Assembly: GCA_964587655.1 (NCBI GenBank)
Contig: CAZPMT010000084.1
Location: forward strand, 1 to 24,023
Length of the DNA stretch: 24,023 nt
Source of the DNA: CAZPMT01 sp964587655
Lineage (GTDB): Bacteria; Hydrogenedentota; Hydrogenedentia; Hydrogenedentales; SLHB01
Direction of reading: 5' to 3'
Shown piece after piece: positions 22,999-24,023 of this stretch. Position 1 is the stretch's first letter. Each line of letters begins with the position of its first letter. A program made the position numbers and the translations under genes. The notes below the pieces were generated by a model. The model was not told where the DNA came from, searched no databases, and saw only the letters and a program-made list of their open reading frames with translations.

Positions 22999-23910
22999 AT
23001 GTCCAAGATTATCAGGAGCATAACGGAAACTCTCATTTTTCCGGAGGGCACCAATCATAATCTGATACCGTTTAGCACCCCGCCGTGTAAGCCTTTACGC
23101 GACGCTGGAATGTGTTTTAGCGGGATTAGTGATGCTCCCGAGGGCTATATGGTTGAGCGCCGCCAGCCAGGCAATCACGAACTCCTGTATACGCTTGAGG
23201 GTGAAGGTTATCTGGAATCAGGAAAACGGACGGTGACGGTCGGGCCGTCCGACCTGATGGTATTGCCCGGAAACGCCAACTATCGATACGGCGTTGCAGC
23301 CGGACAATGGCGCATATTATGGTTCCACCTTGAGAGTATTGGGCTTTGGTCGTCGCTGGAGGGCATGCAGCCCCACGTTCGCGGGGAAACCGTGAAACGG
23401 GACCTGCTCGCGGCGGCGGAAGGCCTGCTCGCTGAAAGCCTGCGGAACAACGTGGGGGCAGGCCGGCTGGTAAGCCTGTTCGCCGAACAAATCGTTCTGT
23501 ACTTGGCGCGGGAAGTATCCGCCGATGACAGAGCGCACGACCGCAGGATGCGTCAACTGCTGGACGGCCTGTTGCGGCGTCTGAACGAGGCCCTGCAACG
23601 GGACTGGGACGTGCGAAACATGGCGGACCAGTTGCAGGTCTCGCCCGCGCAGTTCCATCGCGTCTGCCTTCGCTACCTGGGGAAGACGCCCAAGAACGTT
23701 TTGCGTGACTTGCGCATGCGGCGCGCCGAAGACCTGCTCATCCATTACGATCATCCCTTGGCCTCCATCGCTGACGAGGTGGGTTACGGCAGTCCCTATG
23801 CTTTCTCAAACGCCTTCAAGCGGCATACCGGGATCAGCCCGAAGGCGTATCGCTCAAGTCTTCTGACGAACAGACGACAGATCTCGAAGGGCGGCAAGGT
23901 CAGCCCCTGA
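22999..23910 (+). CDS. AraC-family transcriptional regulator
   Basis: A 303-residue regulator. The N-terminal half looks like a cupin ligand domain (HELLYTLEGEGYLESGKRTV, then VGPSDLMVLPGNANYRYG), as in AraC/RhaR-type sugar sensors. The C-terminal part has two helix-turn-helix motifs: NMADQLQVSPAQFHRVC and the family signature GYGSPYAFSNAFKRHTG, followed by ISPKAYR. ATG at 22999 is favoured with GAGG 6 bases upstream; ATG at 22993 is also possible. It is divergent from the prepilin gene and may control it, as local AraC regulators often do; no ligand can be named. Confidence 0.9.
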   Translation: MSKIIRSITETLIFPEGTNHNLIPFSTPPCKPLRDAGMCFSGISDAPEGYMVERRQPGNHELLYTLEGEGYLESGKRTVTVGPSDLMVLPGNANYRYGVAAGQWRILWFHLESIGLWSSLEGMQPHVRGETVKRDLLAAAEGLLAESLRNNVGAGRLVSLFAEQIVLYLAREVSADDRAHDRRMRQLLDGLLRRLNEALQRDWDVRNMADQLQVSPAQFHRVCLRYLGKTPKNVLRDLRMRRAEDLLIHYDHPLASIADEVGYGSPYAFSNAFKRHTGISPKAYRSSLLTNRRQISKGGKVSP

Positions 23911-23915
23911 CGGAA

Positions 23916-23932
23916 GCGTGCCTGTGGCATGC
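23916..23932 (+). other. Short hairpin after AraC-family gene
   Basis: GCGTGCC-TGT-GGCATGC, a 7-bp stem with one G-U pair, 6 bases past the stop. There is no T-run, so a terminator role is doubtful. Confidence 0.35.
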
Positions 23933-23968
23933 AGAACCGTGAGCGCGCTACCGTCCAGGACGAAGAGC

Positions 23969-24019
23969 TTGTGAAGAAATGCCGTCACAATACGCCCATT
24001 CACTCAGCGGCCCTGGAAT
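23969..24019 (-). repeat. Terminal inverted repeat, right copy (51 bp)
   Basis: Exact reverse complement of 54-104. It ends 4 bases before the window edge. Confidence 0.85.
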
Positions 24020-24023
24020 GGCG

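Overview
The window reads as chromosomal DNA of a GC-rich, Gram-negative, motile or surface-sensing bacterium. It has a beta-barrel outer-membrane protein ending in Phe, Shine-Dalgarno sites close to AGGAGG, a sigma-54-type promoter, and a prepilin of the kind expanded in Planctomycetota, Lentisphaerota and Candidatus Hydrogenedentota. The last group is my best guess, but no marker gene fixes the phylum. The first and last ~50 bases carry a perfect 51-bp inverted repeat, which suggests that the window is a contig ending in a dispersed repeat.

Layout. Bases 1-415 hold the end repeat and a sigma-54-like promoter. From 416 to 14601 everything is on the + strand and forms one large chemotaxis cluster: a small receiver-like protein, an MCP with a CZB-type zinc site, a stub of a response regulator, CheW, then an unusual trio (outer-membrane barrel, tetraheme c-type cytochrome, HAMP membrane protein), then CheA, CheX, CheY, CheR, CheD, an HDOD protein, a second CheY, a second CheX/CheC-like protein and CheB. 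Two large hybrid PAS histidine kinases with C-terminal receivers follow (14773-17373 and 17451-21686). Beyond a hairpin-rich spacer lie a divergent pair: a prepilin-type protein (- strand) and an AraC-family regulator (+ strand).

How the genes fit together. MCP, CheW and CheA form the signalling core. CheR, CheB and CheD adapt the receptor. The two CheY proteins are outputs, and the two CheX/CheC-type proteins are probable CheY-P phosphatases. The HDOD protein suggests an output beyond a flagellar switch. The trio between cheW and cheA suggests a link to extracytoplasmic redox or ion conditions (inference).

Most unusual feature. A family of short modular palindromes is scattered through the window. 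Module A is 27 nt: 10-nt arms ACAGTTTGTC and GACAAACTGT around a loop that is always 7 nt (eight complete copies). Module B is about 29 nt with ends CGCCCGTAT and ATACGGGCG (five complete copies, one copy split by A, two right halves). Several copies lie inside genes, in frame. Two carry internal controls: in CheA, a linker between tandem repeats is 17 residues where its two counterparts are 8; in the second kinase, the receiver is 9 residues longer than its paralogue at exactly the module A site. One copy shows A cleanly nested in B. This looks like a protein-coding palindromic repeat system, similar in concept to Rickettsia palindromic elements but with an unrelated, shorter sequence as far as I can judge.
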